DNA of 64,000 nt from Serratia sp. H1w (GTDB lineage: Bacteria; Pseudomonadota; Gammaproteobacteria; Enterobacterales; Enterobacteriaceae). The translations under genes were made by a program, and so were the position numbers. Below are positions 25,576 through 33,642 of this stretch, piece by piece (position 1 is the stretch's first letter; every line of letters begins with the position of its first letter). The notes under the pieces are model-generated. The model had not been told where the DNA came from. It saw only the letters and a program-made list of their open reading frames with translations, and ran no database searches. The stretch is taken from positions 1 to 64,000 of the forward strand of contig NZ_AYMQ01000049.1 of NCBI RefSeq assembly GCF_000633355.1, given 5' to 3'.

Positions 25576-26790
25576 CTAAGCACGACTCCCAAACTCCCCA
25601 TGCACCACATTCCCATCATGCTCCAGGTTATCCATGTAATCGGCATACCACTGCAACATCTCACGCCGCCCATCCAGATACTTCGCATGGTTGTAGGTGC
25701 CACGGATGCTGTTCTTATCCACGTGAGCAAGCTGTGTCTCAATCCAGGCCGAGTTATACCCTTGCTCATGCAGGATTGTGCTCATGGTGTGGCGGAAACC
25801 GTGGCCAGTCAGCCGTCCCTTGTAACCCAACAGCTCGATGACTTGATTGATGCTTTCCTTGCTGATTGGCTTACGCTGATCGTTGCGACCAATGAACACC
25901 AAGGGATAGCCACCAGTAATTGGCTTAAGAGAGCTGAACAGCTCGATAACCTGCGTTGATAATGGAACGACATGCGGTCGCTTCATTTTCATCACTTCAA
26001 CCGGTATGTTCCACAGCCCCTTGTCAAAGTCGATATCCTGCCAACGTGCAAATCTCAGCTCCTGGGTCCTTACGCCCGTCAGCATGATGATTTTGGTTGC
26101 CGTTTTAGTGATGACACTGCCAGTGTAACCAGATAGGTCTTTAAGGAAATATGGCAGTTCCTGAGCCGTCAGGAAGGGAAAGTGCTCTTTCTTAGGCGTT
26201 GCCAGAGCGCTGGCGAGATCGGGAGCAGGGTTGTAATTAGCTCTGCCGGTGATAATGGCAAAACGAAAGACTTCTCCGCAGCGTTGGCGAACCTTACGCA
26301 TTTTCTCCAACGCCCCACGCTTCTCCATTTTGCGCAACGCTTCCAGCAACTCCATCGGCTTGAGATCGGCAATAGGCCGCTTGCCAATATAGGGGAAGAT
26401 ATCTTTCTCAAAGGTATCAATGATCTCATCACGGTAGCGCAGTGACCAGCGGTCAGCTTTAGTCTGATGCCACTCTCGGGCGATGGCCTCAAAGGTGTTT
26501 TCCGAATTCAGCTTCTGAGCAAGTTTCTCGGCCTTTTTGGTTTCACTAGGGTCACCGCCTGCCGCCAGGATCTTTTTGGCTACATCGCGCTTTTCACGAG
26601 CATCTGCCAGTGAAACATCGGGGTAAACGCCAAAGGCAAGACGCTTCTCTTTACCGGCAACGCGGTATTTCATGCGCCAGTAACGCGATCCATTCGTTGC
26701 CACTTCAACGTATAGCCCCCCGGCGTCACCTAAGCGGTACGGCTTATCTCTGGGCTTTAATGCCCGAACTTTTGCATCAGTTAATGGCAT
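25576..26790 (-). CDS. P4-type tyrosine recombinase (island integrase)
   Basis: The 404-residue protein has an N-terminal arm-binding domain (DUF4102 type, residues 1-85, GDAGGLYVEV and LAFGVYPDVSLADAR), a SAM-like core-binding domain (about 100-185) and a catalytic domain with Arg241 (TGVRTQE), His330-x-x-Arg333 (HGFRHT), His356 (LAHVDKN) and nucleophile Tyr366 (RGTYNHAKYL). All catalytic residues are present, so it is probably active. It reads away from selC and lies about 600 bases from the tRNA 3' end, the standard layout for P4-like islands that integrate at selC. Its start overlaps the preceding arm-domain ORF by 14 bases. Confidence 0.95.
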   Translation of the reverse strand: MPLTDAKVRALKPRDKPYRLGDAGGLYVEVATNGSRYWRMKYRVAGKEKRLAFGVYPDVSLADAREKRDVAKKILAAGGDPSETKKAEKLAQKLNSENTFEAIAREWHQTKADRWSLRYRDEIIDTFEKDIFPYIGKRPIADLKPMELLEALRKMEKRGALEKMRKVRQRCGEVFRFAIITGRANYNPAPDLASALATPKKEHFPFLTAQELPYFLKDLSGYTGSVITKTATKIIMLTGVRTQELRFARWQDIDFDKGLWNIPVEVMKMKRPHVVPLSTQVIELFSSLKPITGGYPLVFIGRNDQRKPISKESINQVIELLGYKGRLTGHGFRHTMSTILHEQGYNSAWIETQLAHVDKNSIRGTYNHAKYLDGRREMLQWYADYMDNLEHDGNVVHGEFGSRA

Positions 26791-27229
26791 CGTTGTTTCC
26801 TCCTGAAAGCAAGAATGCTTTGACGGCCTGAGTTTGCTCCGGCGTAAGCGATAGGGTTTGCTTAGTTGTTTTGATAATCAGCCCACCAGATTCGGTGAGT
26901 GAAAGCTGGAAAGCTTGTTTGGCCCGTTCCTGGCGACGTTGTTCTCTCTCCAGAGTTTTATCAATCGCGGGATCGTAACCATCTTTGAGCTTCGCTTTGG
27001 CCTCTTCCCTTAACTTGATGGCTTCACTAATCGTGACAGCAGGGAATGTCCCGAACGCCAGGCTCTTCTCTTTCCCGTCTATGCGGTACTTCAAACGCCA
27101 GTATTTTGAGCCTGTTGGCTTCACCAGCACATAGAGCCCCCTACCGATAGCAAACTTGTAGGGTTTACTACGGGTATCAAGTGACGCTATTGTTTGATTG
27201 TTAATGATTTTTAGCTCTTTTGGTGGCAT
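26777..27229 (-). CDS. Stand-alone integrase arm-type DNA-binding domain protein
   Basis: This 150-residue protein has the same fold as the integrase N-terminus (SKPYKFAIGRGLYVLVKPTG, KYWRLKYRIDGKEKSLAFG, FPAVTISEAIKLREEA) but no core-binding or catalytic domain. Its own C-terminal tail (about 100-150, SLTPEQTQAVKAFLLSGG) is coherent rather than decayed. It is the first gene after selC and overlaps the integrase start by 14 bases, so the two are probably co-translated. It could compete with the integrase for arm sites or act as a directionality factor (inference). A relic of an older integrase is possible, but divergence from the neighbour and the intact tail argue against a recent duplication. 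Confidence 0.8.
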   Translation of the reverse strand: MPPKELKIINNQTIASLDTRSKPYKFAIGRGLYVLVKPTGSKYWRLKYRIDGKEKSLAFGTFPAVTISEAIKLREEAKAKLKDGYDPAIDKTLEREQRRQERAKQAFQLSLTESGGLIIKTTKQTLSLTPEQTQAVKAFLLSGGNNDAIN

Positions 27230-27385
27230 GTAGTTTTACCCACAGTGGTCGATGTGCCCAATAGTGCCCCCAGGGGCATATTGATACCAGTAGACTCCTG
27301 TTGACTTCGGAATACAAGGAAGGCTTGATACACAAGGGTTTAATGGGGGTTTAGTTGACGTTGGGAGAGTTCAGTAGAGGTCGAA

Positions 27386-27409
27386 TGGCGGAAGATCACA
27401 GGAGTCGAA
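27386..27409 (-). other. Presumed attachment-site core (3' end of selC)
   Basis: P4-type integrases at selC recombine within the 3' end of the tRNA gene. The last 24 bases of selC, including T-arm 3' strand, acceptor strand and encoded CCA, are intact here and would be the junction with the island. Confidence 0.5.
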
Positions 27410-27480
27410 CCTGCCCAGGACCGCTGGCGGCCCCAACTGGATTTGAAGTCCAGCCGCCCCACCGGGGACGAGGATCTTCC
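27386..27480 (-). tRNA. selC: Selenocysteine tRNA (UCA anticodon)
   Basis: Reading the minus strand gives a 95-base gene, the same length as E. coli selC and nearly identical to it. It has GGAAGATC at the 5' end pairing with GATCTTCC near the 3' end, the 8-bp acceptor stem, the long variable arm, anticodon loop CTTCAAA with anticodon TCA, and an encoded CCA end at 27386-27388. It is charged with serine and converted to selenocysteyl-tRNA by SelA, then brought to UGA codons by SelB; both genes are 10 kb to the right. The only selenoprotein in view is FdoG. Confidence 0.98.
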
Positions 27481-27653
27481 TCTAAGAATCGGAAGCAAGG
27501 GGCGATTATAGCGCGAATCTCCCTTGCCGCTAAGGGGGAATTCGAGTTTCCGCGATCCCCTTCTTACACTTGGCCTCCCGACCAAAATTTCCCCTTTTTA
27601 TCTGCTACCCTAGCGGGGCCCGGGTTATCAACCCGTACATTGCTGGAGATGCT

Positions 27654-28238
27654 ATGACCAAGAAAGTTGCCGTCCTGCTCAGCGAAGGATTTGAAGAGGC
27701 CGAGGCGGTTATCGTGATCGACGTGTTACGTCGTATGGAGATAGAGGTAGGTCTGCTTTCCTGCCAGGATCGGCTGGAACTGCGAAGCTATCACCAGGTG
27801 CGTATGTTTGCCGATGCTCTGTTGGAACGCCGCATGGACCAACTGTACGACGCCGTGGTGATCCCCGGTGGGCCACAGGCTACCGTCGCTATGGCGGAAA
27901 ACGAGCTGGTCGTGGAGTTTATCCGCCGCCACGATCGTGCCGCCAAGCTGATCTGCCCACTGTGTTCTGCCGCTGCTCGCGTGCTGGCTACCAACAAACT
28001 GCTGCAAGGTCGCCGTTATGTCTGTTCTGGCGATCTGCATCAGGAAATCGAAGATGGTACCTACGTAGCTGAAAGGGTTGTGGAAGATGGCAATCTGATC
28101 AGTGGCCAAGGGCTGGGGGCCGCGTTTGATTTTGCCTTCACCGTGGCCTATCGCCTGACCGGCGATCGCACTACCACGCAAGAGCAAGCCGTACATATTT
28201 ATCACGAAAACTGGCAAGCCCCACAGGCAGTGCATTAA
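27654..28238 (+). CDS. DJ-1/PfpI family protein
   Basis: The 194-residue protein has the DJ-1 layout: VAVLLSEGFEEAEAV with the conserved Glu, DAVVIPGGPQATV, and the nucleophile elbow CPLCSAAARVLA. Family members include deglycase or chaperone-like proteins (YajL, YhbO type). The start is ATG 27654 with GGAGATG upstream; the frame runs further 5' but without a good site. It lies on the chromosome side of selC, divergent from it, and the gap 27481-27653 must hold the selC promoter. Substrate unknown. Confidence 0.88.
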   Translation: MTKKVAVLLSEGFEEAEAVIVIDVLRRMEIEVGLLSCQDRLELRSYHQVRMFADALLERRMDQLYDAVVIPGGPQATVAMAENELVVEFIRRHDRAAKLICPLCSAAARVLATNKLLQGRRYVCSGDLHQEIEDGTYVAERVVEDGNLISGQGLGAAFDFAFTVAYRLTGDRTTTQEQAVHIYHENWQAPQAVH

Positions 28239-28270
28239 TCGCCACCGCCTGCTAACTAGGCGCGGCACAG

Positions 28271-28513
28271 TTAGCGTTTCCGGCCCAGATGCCGAAAGCG
28301 AAAATTGTTACCGCGCTTTCTGTTTCCTCTCTTCCCCTCGTTATCCAAGTACCAGGCTTTCACCCCGCGTTTGCTATTTTTAACTGCTATCAACGCATAA
28401 CAATGACCCGTAACTGTTTTGCCAGATACGACGAAGCAGTGATCAGCAATACCACGGTCATCAGCACGCCAGTTAAACTCCCCCCTTACCGACATATCAT
28501 TTATGTTAACCAC
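28271..28513 (-). CDS. Possible small basic protein, unknown
   Basis: This 80-codon frame (GTG start at 28513, or ATG 28495) encodes a protein-like sequence with FNWRADDRGIADHCFVV and GVKAWYLDNEGKRGNRK and a strongly basic tail. No family recognised. It is convergent with the DJ-1 gene. An overlapping plus-strand frame looks less protein-like. It could be a small real gene or a gene remnant. Confidence 0.3.
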   Translation of the reverse strand: MVNINDMSVRGEFNWRADDRGIADHCFVVSGKTVTGHCYALIAVKNSKRGVKAWYLDNEGKRGNRKRGNNFRFRHLGRKR

Positions 28514-28870
28514 AAAAAAGAAGTGCGAAAGTAGACTGACCCTTTACCGAAGATTATTAAATCTGACAGCAATGCAGCTATTTAATGAATGTTTACTGGC
28601 AAATATTTTCGATCAAAGTAGCAATATCGACTGAAAGAACCGTAACGTTGCCTATACGACTTCCCCTGTTGTTTTAGATGGCCCACAATTGATGTGATTT
28701 CAAACACCATGCAGTACCTTCATGGGATCCATGCTAAAACAGAGAGGGAATTTCTTATGGATGTGCCACACACAAAACCTCTATTACCTCCCGCCATTAA
28801 TAAAAAACCAAACAAATTAATAGATGACCTGAATACAAACCCAACGAAATTCTCCTCAGATAAATTAATT

Positions 28871-29196
28871 GAGAGGCGGGCGAAACGTCAGACGCCGAAG
28901 CCTTTGTACGCCAGTTGGCACAGCAAGTGCCGTAACATGGGGACACACTGATGACCATTGCACAACAGCTCGAACGGAAGGGTATGGAGAAGGGCCTTCA
29001 GCTTGGTCGACTGGAAGGTCGACAAGAAGGCCGAGAGGAAGGTAGACAAGAAGCTCGACAAGAAGGTTATTTAGAAGGTGAGCGCTATGCTCAGTTGAAA
29101 ATTGCCCGTGCCATGCTACAGAACGGTTTCGATCACAACGCCGCCATGAAAATGACTGGCCTGAGTGAAGACGAACTGGCACAAATCCGCCGCTGA
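28871..29196 (+). pseudogene. Decayed Rpn (YhgA-like) recombination-promoting nuclease, 3' part
   Basis: The frame reads ETSDAEAFVRQLAQQVP, then a TAA stop at 28933-28935, then HGDTLMTIAQQLERKG and the usual Rpn C-terminus GMEKGLQLGRLEGRQ through MKMTGLSEDELAQIRR. In intact Rpn proteins a Gln usually stands where the stop is, so this looks like a CAA-to-TAA nonsense change. The N-terminal PD-(D/E)XK nuclease domain is missing upstream; bases 28535-28870 show no recognisable remainder. Confidence 0.7.
28951..29196 (+). CDS. Small Rpn C-terminal protein (RpnS-like)
   Basis: An intact 81-codon ORF starts at ATG 28951 inside the rpn pseudogene. It consists of charged repeats (variants of EGRQEG, about residues 17-40) forming a probable coiled coil, then a C-terminal helical domain with MKMTGLSEDEL. 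In E. coli Rpn proteins, an internal start makes exactly this kind of small protein, which acts as an antitoxin to the full-length nuclease (established for RpnA/RpnS). Here the nuclease part is gone but the small product could still be made. A hairpin-rich spacer follows before the next gene. Confidence 0.6.
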   Translation: MTIAQQLERKGMEKGLQLGRLEGRQEGREEGRQEARQEGYLEGERYAQLKIARAMLQNGFDHNAAMKMTGLSEDELAQIRR

Positions 29197-29266
29197 GTTT
29201 TATTTTCCTCCGAGATAAAAAAGCCCTCCCCTAATCAGGAGAAGGCAATGGAGATAAAGGACAACT

Positions 29267-30613
29267 TTACGGCTGTAGCAACGCCTTCACATCCAGCAGA
29301 ATAAACTCGTTATCATCCGCCACGTTGGGTTCACGGCTGGAAGAGAACGGGAAGTTATTGTCGTTCCCCACGATGATATGGCTGTCATCCACCACGTCGA
29401 CATTCTCGATAGTGAAGAACGGGAAGGTCAGCACGCCGTTATTCAGCGGCTTACGAGCCAGCTTCTGCGGGTCCTGAATGTTCATCAAATCGATATACGC
29501 CAGTTTATCTACCGGTTTGCCGACATTGGTGTCGGAAAACGCGATTTTATACACCCGCTTAAATTTCGCGAGTTGACTGAAGCAGTTATCGGTCGGCGCT
29601 CCTGCCGCACAGGCTTTATCCGCCGTGCCTTCGCCATTATCACGCTCGATCACCAGCCCGTGGGTGGCATCAATCATATTGAAATCACCAATGGCGTTCT
29701 GGTTGTCTTCCAACACGTACTGCCAGCTGCGGCCAGTCCATGCCTGCTGTTTGACATCAAACTCCAGCACCCGCAGGTAGCGTTTGCCCGCCACGTTCTC
29801 AAACTGCTCACCGTCCCACAGCGCCCCTTCCAGCATCGGATACAGCTTGCTGCCATCCGGTGACACCGCCATGCCTTCAAACCCCTTGGAACGCGCGACC
29901 TGGAAGTTCTGCTTGCCGTCCGGCGCACCAGGCAGCGTCAGCGTCGGGTTATCCGGCGATTTCACCACTTTGCCATCAACCTGGGTATCAAACACCGCCA
30001 ATACCTTGCCATTTAAATCCGCTTTAATCAGGTAAGGGCCAAATTCATCGCCGATCCATAAGGCATCGTCGGCAAACTGGAAGCTTTCCGGGTCGAAATC
30101 GCTGCCGGTCAGATAACGTTTGTCGGTGCTTTCATTGACGATATGGAACGGCACTTTTTTATCGGGATCGTGCAGGAACAACGTTTTCAGCGGCGTTACC
30201 GTACCTTCCTTGAAGTCGATACGGTAATGGTTGAGATATAGCATGGCGTCCGGCGAGTTGGCTTTGCTGCCAAAGCCGTTATCGGTCAGCACCCAGTAGG
30301 TGCCATCCGGCATATGTTTGATGCCGGAATGCCCCTGCAACGGTTGACCATTGATAGGTAGCCCGATGCCGGTCAGGCGATCGGCTGATTTGCCCGCCAC
30401 GCTGCCAAGTTCGGTGATGCGCTTACCGCTGGTGTATTTACCACTCTGTTGCAGATCGGCTGGTGCATCCTGCGGTGCCGTAACGCTGGACTTCACCGGT
30501 AATACGGCATGCCCAGCCAGCACGGCAGGTACTTCCTGAGCCTGCGCCCATAGCGTGGTACTGAACACCAGGCAACTGGCCAGCAGTGTCAAACGGGAAG
30601 GTAAATTATGCAT
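29267..30613 (-). CDS. Exported phytase-like/esterase-like beta-propeller protein
   Basis: The 448-residue protein begins MHNLPSRLTLLASCLVFSTT with cleavage after WAQAQ, a standard Sec signal peptide. The mature part matches the esterase-like activity of phytase family: GIKHMPDGTYWVLTDNG, DFDPESFQFADDALWIGDEFGPYL, SKGFEGMAVSPDG and IENVDVVDDSHIIVGNDNNF are its repeat-blade motifs, rich in acidic residues likely binding calcium. It probably acts in the periplasm on phosphorylated or ester substrates. The start was moved to ATG 30613 because the upstream 33 codons lack a ribosome-binding site and would spoil the signal peptide. Confidence 0.85.
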   Translation of the reverse strand: MHNLPSRLTLLASCLVFSTTLWAQAQEVPAVLAGHAVLPVKSSVTAPQDAPADLQQSGKYTSGKRITELGSVAGKSADRLTGIGLPINGQPLQGHSGIKHMPDGTYWVLTDNGFGSKANSPDAMLYLNHYRIDFKEGTVTPLKTLFLHDPDKKVPFHIVNESTDKRYLTGSDFDPESFQFADDALWIGDEFGPYLIKADLNGKVLAVFDTQVDGKVVKSPDNPTLTLPGAPDGKQNFQVARSKGFEGMAVSPDGSKLYPMLEGALWDGEQFENVAGKRYLRVLEFDVKQQAWTGRSWQYVLEDNQNAIGDFNMIDATHGLVIERDNGEGTADKACAAGAPTDNCFSQLAKFKRVYKIAFSDTNVGKPVDKLAYIDLMNIQDPQKLARKPLNNGVLTFPFFTIENVDVVDDSHIIVGNDNNFPFSSSREPNVADDNEFILLDVKALLQP

Positions 30614-30826
30614 ATTATGTACTCCCTGGTTATCGTTTTGCCCAAAGGTAAAAAGCAACGCCACTATAGGGAGCAGTAATGACAGAAATATTATGTGCGA
30701 AAACACTGGCATGAAAAGCGATGCATCATCCCGTCCGTTACTGCCATCATGATGGCCGATTTTGGCCTTCTTTCAGACTCATTACAGGCCCAATATGGCG
30801 TTACACCAAAATATGGAGGGCCGAAA

Positions 30827-31378
30827 ATGTCACATAGCGCACTATTGATCATCGATGTTCAACAATCCTTTCAACACCGCCCGTTCTGGCAGGAAGACGA
30901 TCTGCCTGCGTTTCAACAGGCGCTGAGCCGCCTGATCGCTGGTTGCCAGCAACAGGGTGTGCCGCTGGTCGATGTCTTCCACGTCTCGCCTGAAGGGCCG
31001 TTCTCTTTGGCATCCGGCTATGTGAAACGTCTGCCGTTTCTGAGCCATCAGGCCGAGGTTACGGTACACAAACGGGTGCACAATGCGTTGACCGAATCTG
31101 GCCTGGATGCCTGGCTGCGCGAACGTCAGATCAACCATCTGATTATCAGCGGTATCCGTACCGAGCAATGCTGCGAAACCACTACCCGCGTCGCCTCGGA
31201 TCTGGGCTATAAAGTGACGTTTGTGACCGAAGCCACGCTCACTTTCCCGATGCATCATCCAGACGGCAGCCTCTTTACCCCCGAGCAGTTAAAGCGGCAT
31301 ACTGAAACCGTGCTGGTCGATCGCTTTGCCACGATCGCCAACGTCGATCAGGCATTGGCACAACTTGCGCAGGAATAA
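30827..31378 (+). CDS. Isochorismatase-family hydrolase
   Basis: The 183-residue protein has the cysteine-hydrolase triad: Asp in LLIIDVQQSF, Lys in VHKRVHNAL and Cys in GIRTEQCCETTTRVASDLG with the cis-peptide region before it. Family substrates include isochorismate, nicotinamide and N-carbamoyl compounds; the substrate here cannot be told. The start is ATG 30827 behind GGAGGG. It is followed after only two bases by a GlxA-type regulator, so the two form an operon and the regulator probably controls it. Confidence 0.88.
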   Translation: MSHSALLIIDVQQSFQHRPFWQEDDLPAFQQALSRLIAGCQQQGVPLVDVFHVSPEGPFSLASGYVKRLPFLSHQAEVTVHKRVHNALTESGLDAWLRERQINHLIISGIRTEQCCETTTRVASDLGYKVTFVTEATLTFPMHHPDGSLFTPEQLKRHTETVLVDRFATIANVDQALAQLAQE

Positions 31379-31380
31379 CC

Positions 31381-32298
31381 ATGTCCAGGGCCGTTTACTT
31401 TCTGATGCTCCCCAACGTGCTGTTACTGGATGTCAGCGGCCCAGCAGAGGTATTGCGGCTGTCTGGGCAGTTCCAACTGCACTATGTCAGCCCGGTGCCG
31501 CAAATTACCTGCTCCATCGGCATGACGATTAGCCAGTTGGCCCCGTTACCGCAGGAATGGGATGAAGGCGATATTCTGGTGATACCAGGGGTGGCGGACT
31601 CGGCCCGTTACTTTGCCAACGATGAAGCGGCTCTGGCTCGAACCTGGCTCCAGACATTGCGCCCTGCTTTGGCACAGCGGCAGTTCGACCTGGTTTGTGT
31701 CTGTTCCGGCGCGCTGTTGGCTGCCCAGGCAGGGTTGCTCGACGGCTATCATTGCACCACCCATCACGCCGTGATCGAGCGCCTACGCCAGCAGGCCCCG
31801 GCCGCACTGGTGAAGGAAAACCGTATTTTTGTTGAGGATCGTGGCGTATTTACCAGCGCAGGCATCACCGCCGGTATCGACTTGGCCCTGCATTTGGTCA
31901 ATCAACACTGCGGTGCTGACCGCGCACTCGAGGTTGCCCGCGAGATGGTGGTGTATTTCCGTCGCTCCGGTGACGACCCACAGCTTTCCCCTTGGCTGCG
32001 CCACCGCAATCATCTGCATCCTGCCGTACACCGGGCGCAGGACGTGATGGCCGCCGAACCGGAGGCCGAATGGTCGGTTCCCCAGGTGGCCGAAAAAGCA
32101 CATGTCAGCAGCCGCCACCTGGCCCGGCTGTTTCGCCTGCATATTGGCATCAGCGTGCGGGAATACCATGAACAGTTGCGGCTGGCGGTCGCACAGCAAC
32201 GGCTGCAACAGGGCTACGGTCTGGAAAAAGCCGCGCTAACCGCAGGCTTCTCCTCTGGCCGCCAACTGCGGCGGGCACAGCAGCGCTGGCAGGCTTAA
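31381..32298 (+). CDS. GlxA-type transcriptional regulator (DJ-1/PfpI domain plus AraC HTH)
   Basis: The 305-residue protein has an N-terminal DJ-1/PfpI-like domain (DILVIPGVADSAR, VCVCSGALLAAQAG) and a C-terminal AraC helix-turn-helix (WSVPQVAEKAHVSSRHLARLF, then ALTAGFSSGRQLRRAQQRW). Such fusions sense small metabolites and often activate neighbouring hydrolase genes. It is translationally close to the isochorismatase gene (2-base gap) and its end overlaps convergent wecH by 4 bases. Confidence 0.88.
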   Translation: MSRAVYFLMLPNVLLLDVSGPAEVLRLSGQFQLHYVSPVPQITCSIGMTISQLAPLPQEWDEGDILVIPGVADSARYFANDEAALARTWLQTLRPALAQRQFDLVCVCSGALLAAQAGLLDGYHCTTHHAVIERLRQQAPAALVKENRIFVEDRGVFTSAGITAGIDLALHLVNQHCGADRALEVAREMVVYFRRSGDDPQLSPWLRHRNHLHPAVHRAQDVMAAEPEAEWSVPQVAEKAHVSSRHLARLFRLHIGISVREYHEQLRLAVAQQRLQQGYGLEKAALTAGFSSGRQLRRAQQRWQA

Positions 32299-33287
32299 GA
32301 CACCAGCCGCCGGGTATCTACTTTTTGTAATCCCATCGACAGCAGCAGGCTCACGCCAAGCGCCATGCCAAACACCCAGAAGATATCCAGCAACGGGTAA
32401 GCCGGAAACTCCCAATGTCGGTTACGCATCAGGTTGACGATCAGGGCGTGAAAACCGTAGATCGCCAGTGAATGGCGGGAGATCACACTTAACCAGCCGA
32501 TCGGATTGGGCAGGCAGTTTTTGCACCACACCAGCAGCGACACCGCCGCCACAAACACCAAGGGGCCGGTGTACATATAAAACGTATCGGCGAAGCTGCC
32601 GTTGATAAACATCTGGCTCTTGGTGCCACGGATAATCAATATCACGCTCACGATAAACCCCAGCGCCGCCGCCAGGCTGATGCCACGCCGTTGGGTTGCC
32701 ATCATGCCAATTGCCCGCCCAGCCAGGGCATACAGCAGGTAATAGAAGGTATCGCCATAGATATACAGGTTCACCGGTAGCAGGCGCACATTGTCCAGAC
32801 TCAGCTTGCTGGTATTGGGGTTGGCGATAATCGCCAGAATGACGATGACGCCCGCCAGATAGCGGCCAGAAACTGGCTTTACGCTGATCAAGGGTGAAAG
32901 CAGGTAGATCACCGTTATCGCGTAAAAGAACCACAGATGATAAAACACCGGTTTAAACAGAATAGCGCGCAGCGAGGGCCAAAAGCCGATGCGGGTAAAG
33001 CAGGCAATATAAATCAGGGCAATCACGCTATAGAACAAAATACAGCAGGCAATGCGGATAAAATGTTTCCGGTTGGCGCTGCGCTCACCAAAAAACAGAA
33101 AGCCGGAAAGCATAAAGAACAGCGGCACTGCCACCCGGGAAAGCGAGTTCAAGACGTTCGCCATATCCCAGTTATGTTCCCCCACCGCCAAACCGTTGGT
33201 GACGTAGTAAGTGGTGGCGTGGATCATCACCACCATCATGCACGCCAGCGCACGCAAATTATCTATCCAACCAATTTTATTGCTCAT
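32295..33287 (-). CDS. wecH: O-acetyltransferase WecH-like inner-membrane protein
   Basis: The 330-residue polytopic protein closely follows E. coli WecH (YiaH): WIDNLRALACMMVVMIHATT, VPLFFMLSGFLFFGERSA, HLWFFYAITVIYLLSPLI and ISRHSLAIYGFHALIVN, ending DTRRLVS. It belongs to acyltransferase family 3, with about ten membrane helices and the catalytic His in MVVMIHAT. WecH adds O-acetyl groups to enterobacterial common antigen. It is convergent with the GlxA-type gene and transcribed away from an ERIC element in its upstream region. Confidence 0.88.
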   Translation of the reverse strand: MSNKIGWIDNLRALACMMVVMIHATTYYVTNGLAVGEHNWDMANVLNSLSRVAVPLFFMLSGFLFFGERSANRKHFIRIACCILFYSVIALIYIACFTRIGFWPSLRAILFKPVFYHLWFFYAITVIYLLSPLISVKPVSGRYLAGVIVILAIIANPNTSKLSLDNVRLLPVNLYIYGDTFYYLLYALAGRAIGMMATQRRGISLAAALGFIVSVILIIRGTKSQMFINGSFADTFYMYTGPLVFVAAVSLLVWCKNCLPNPIGWLSVISRHSLAIYGFHALIVNLMRNRHWEFPAYPLLDIFWVFGMALGVSLLLSMGLQKVDTRRLVS

Positions 33288-33318
33288 CAGTGCCCGTCTG
33301 TTGCCTATAATTCTGTCA

Positions 33319-33445
33319 TATACCCTATGGATTTCAAGTTGTAGCTAGGCGACAAGCTTACCCATCCTCAGGAGCTTACTATTGTAAGTGACTGAGGTGG
33401 GTAAGTGCAGGTAACAACGCTACAGCTTGAAAGACGACGGGTATA
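33319..33445. repeat. ERIC element (127 bp)
   Basis: Exactly 127 bases bounded by TATACCC and GGGTATA, containing both conserved ERIC cores: AGGAGCTTACTATTGTAAG region and AAGTGACTGAGGTGGG type sequence, matching the classical ERIC1R and ERIC2 primer sites. The whole unit is a large imperfect palindrome. It lies between divergent wecH and mdfA. Bases 33446-33642 hold only the mdfA leader. Confidence 0.93.
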
Positions 33446-33642
33446 GGAAAATGTTAACAAGAGGTTATAACTCAGGGGAGCGCAGCACAACGTCTACGCG
33501 CAATATTAAGATTGAGCCTTAAAATCACCTTATGATTGCCAAGGTGAACAATTGGCGGCAAAATAGCCGCCACAACTCGCTCAGTTTGCGCTCTCCCGCC
33601 CTGGCAGTTCCTTATTTCTTCTTTACTATCAGTAAAATAAAA

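Larger units (their letters stand above)
1..27409. mobile_element. selC-integrated accessory island (left end not seen)
   Basis: The right border is set by the 3' end of selC and the adjoining P4-type integrase. Content (Dpd system, solo queD, kptA, Rhs cassette, IS remnant) and variable base composition fit an island. By reading I could not find a second copy of the selC 3' segment in the first 27 kb, so the distal attachment site lies outside the window or has diverged. The Rhs unit may be chromosomal and unrelated. The left coordinate is the window edge, not a boundary. Confidence 0.65.

Noticed and set aside
1-27385. Second copy of the selC 3' end as distal attachment site
   Set aside because: I looked for the selC terminal bases on both strands by eye and found no convincing match; a computed search could still reveal a diverged copy.
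28694-28951. 85-codon plus-strand ORF upstream of the Rpn remnant
   Set aside because: No family resemblance; its 3' part runs out of frame over the real Rpn remnant.
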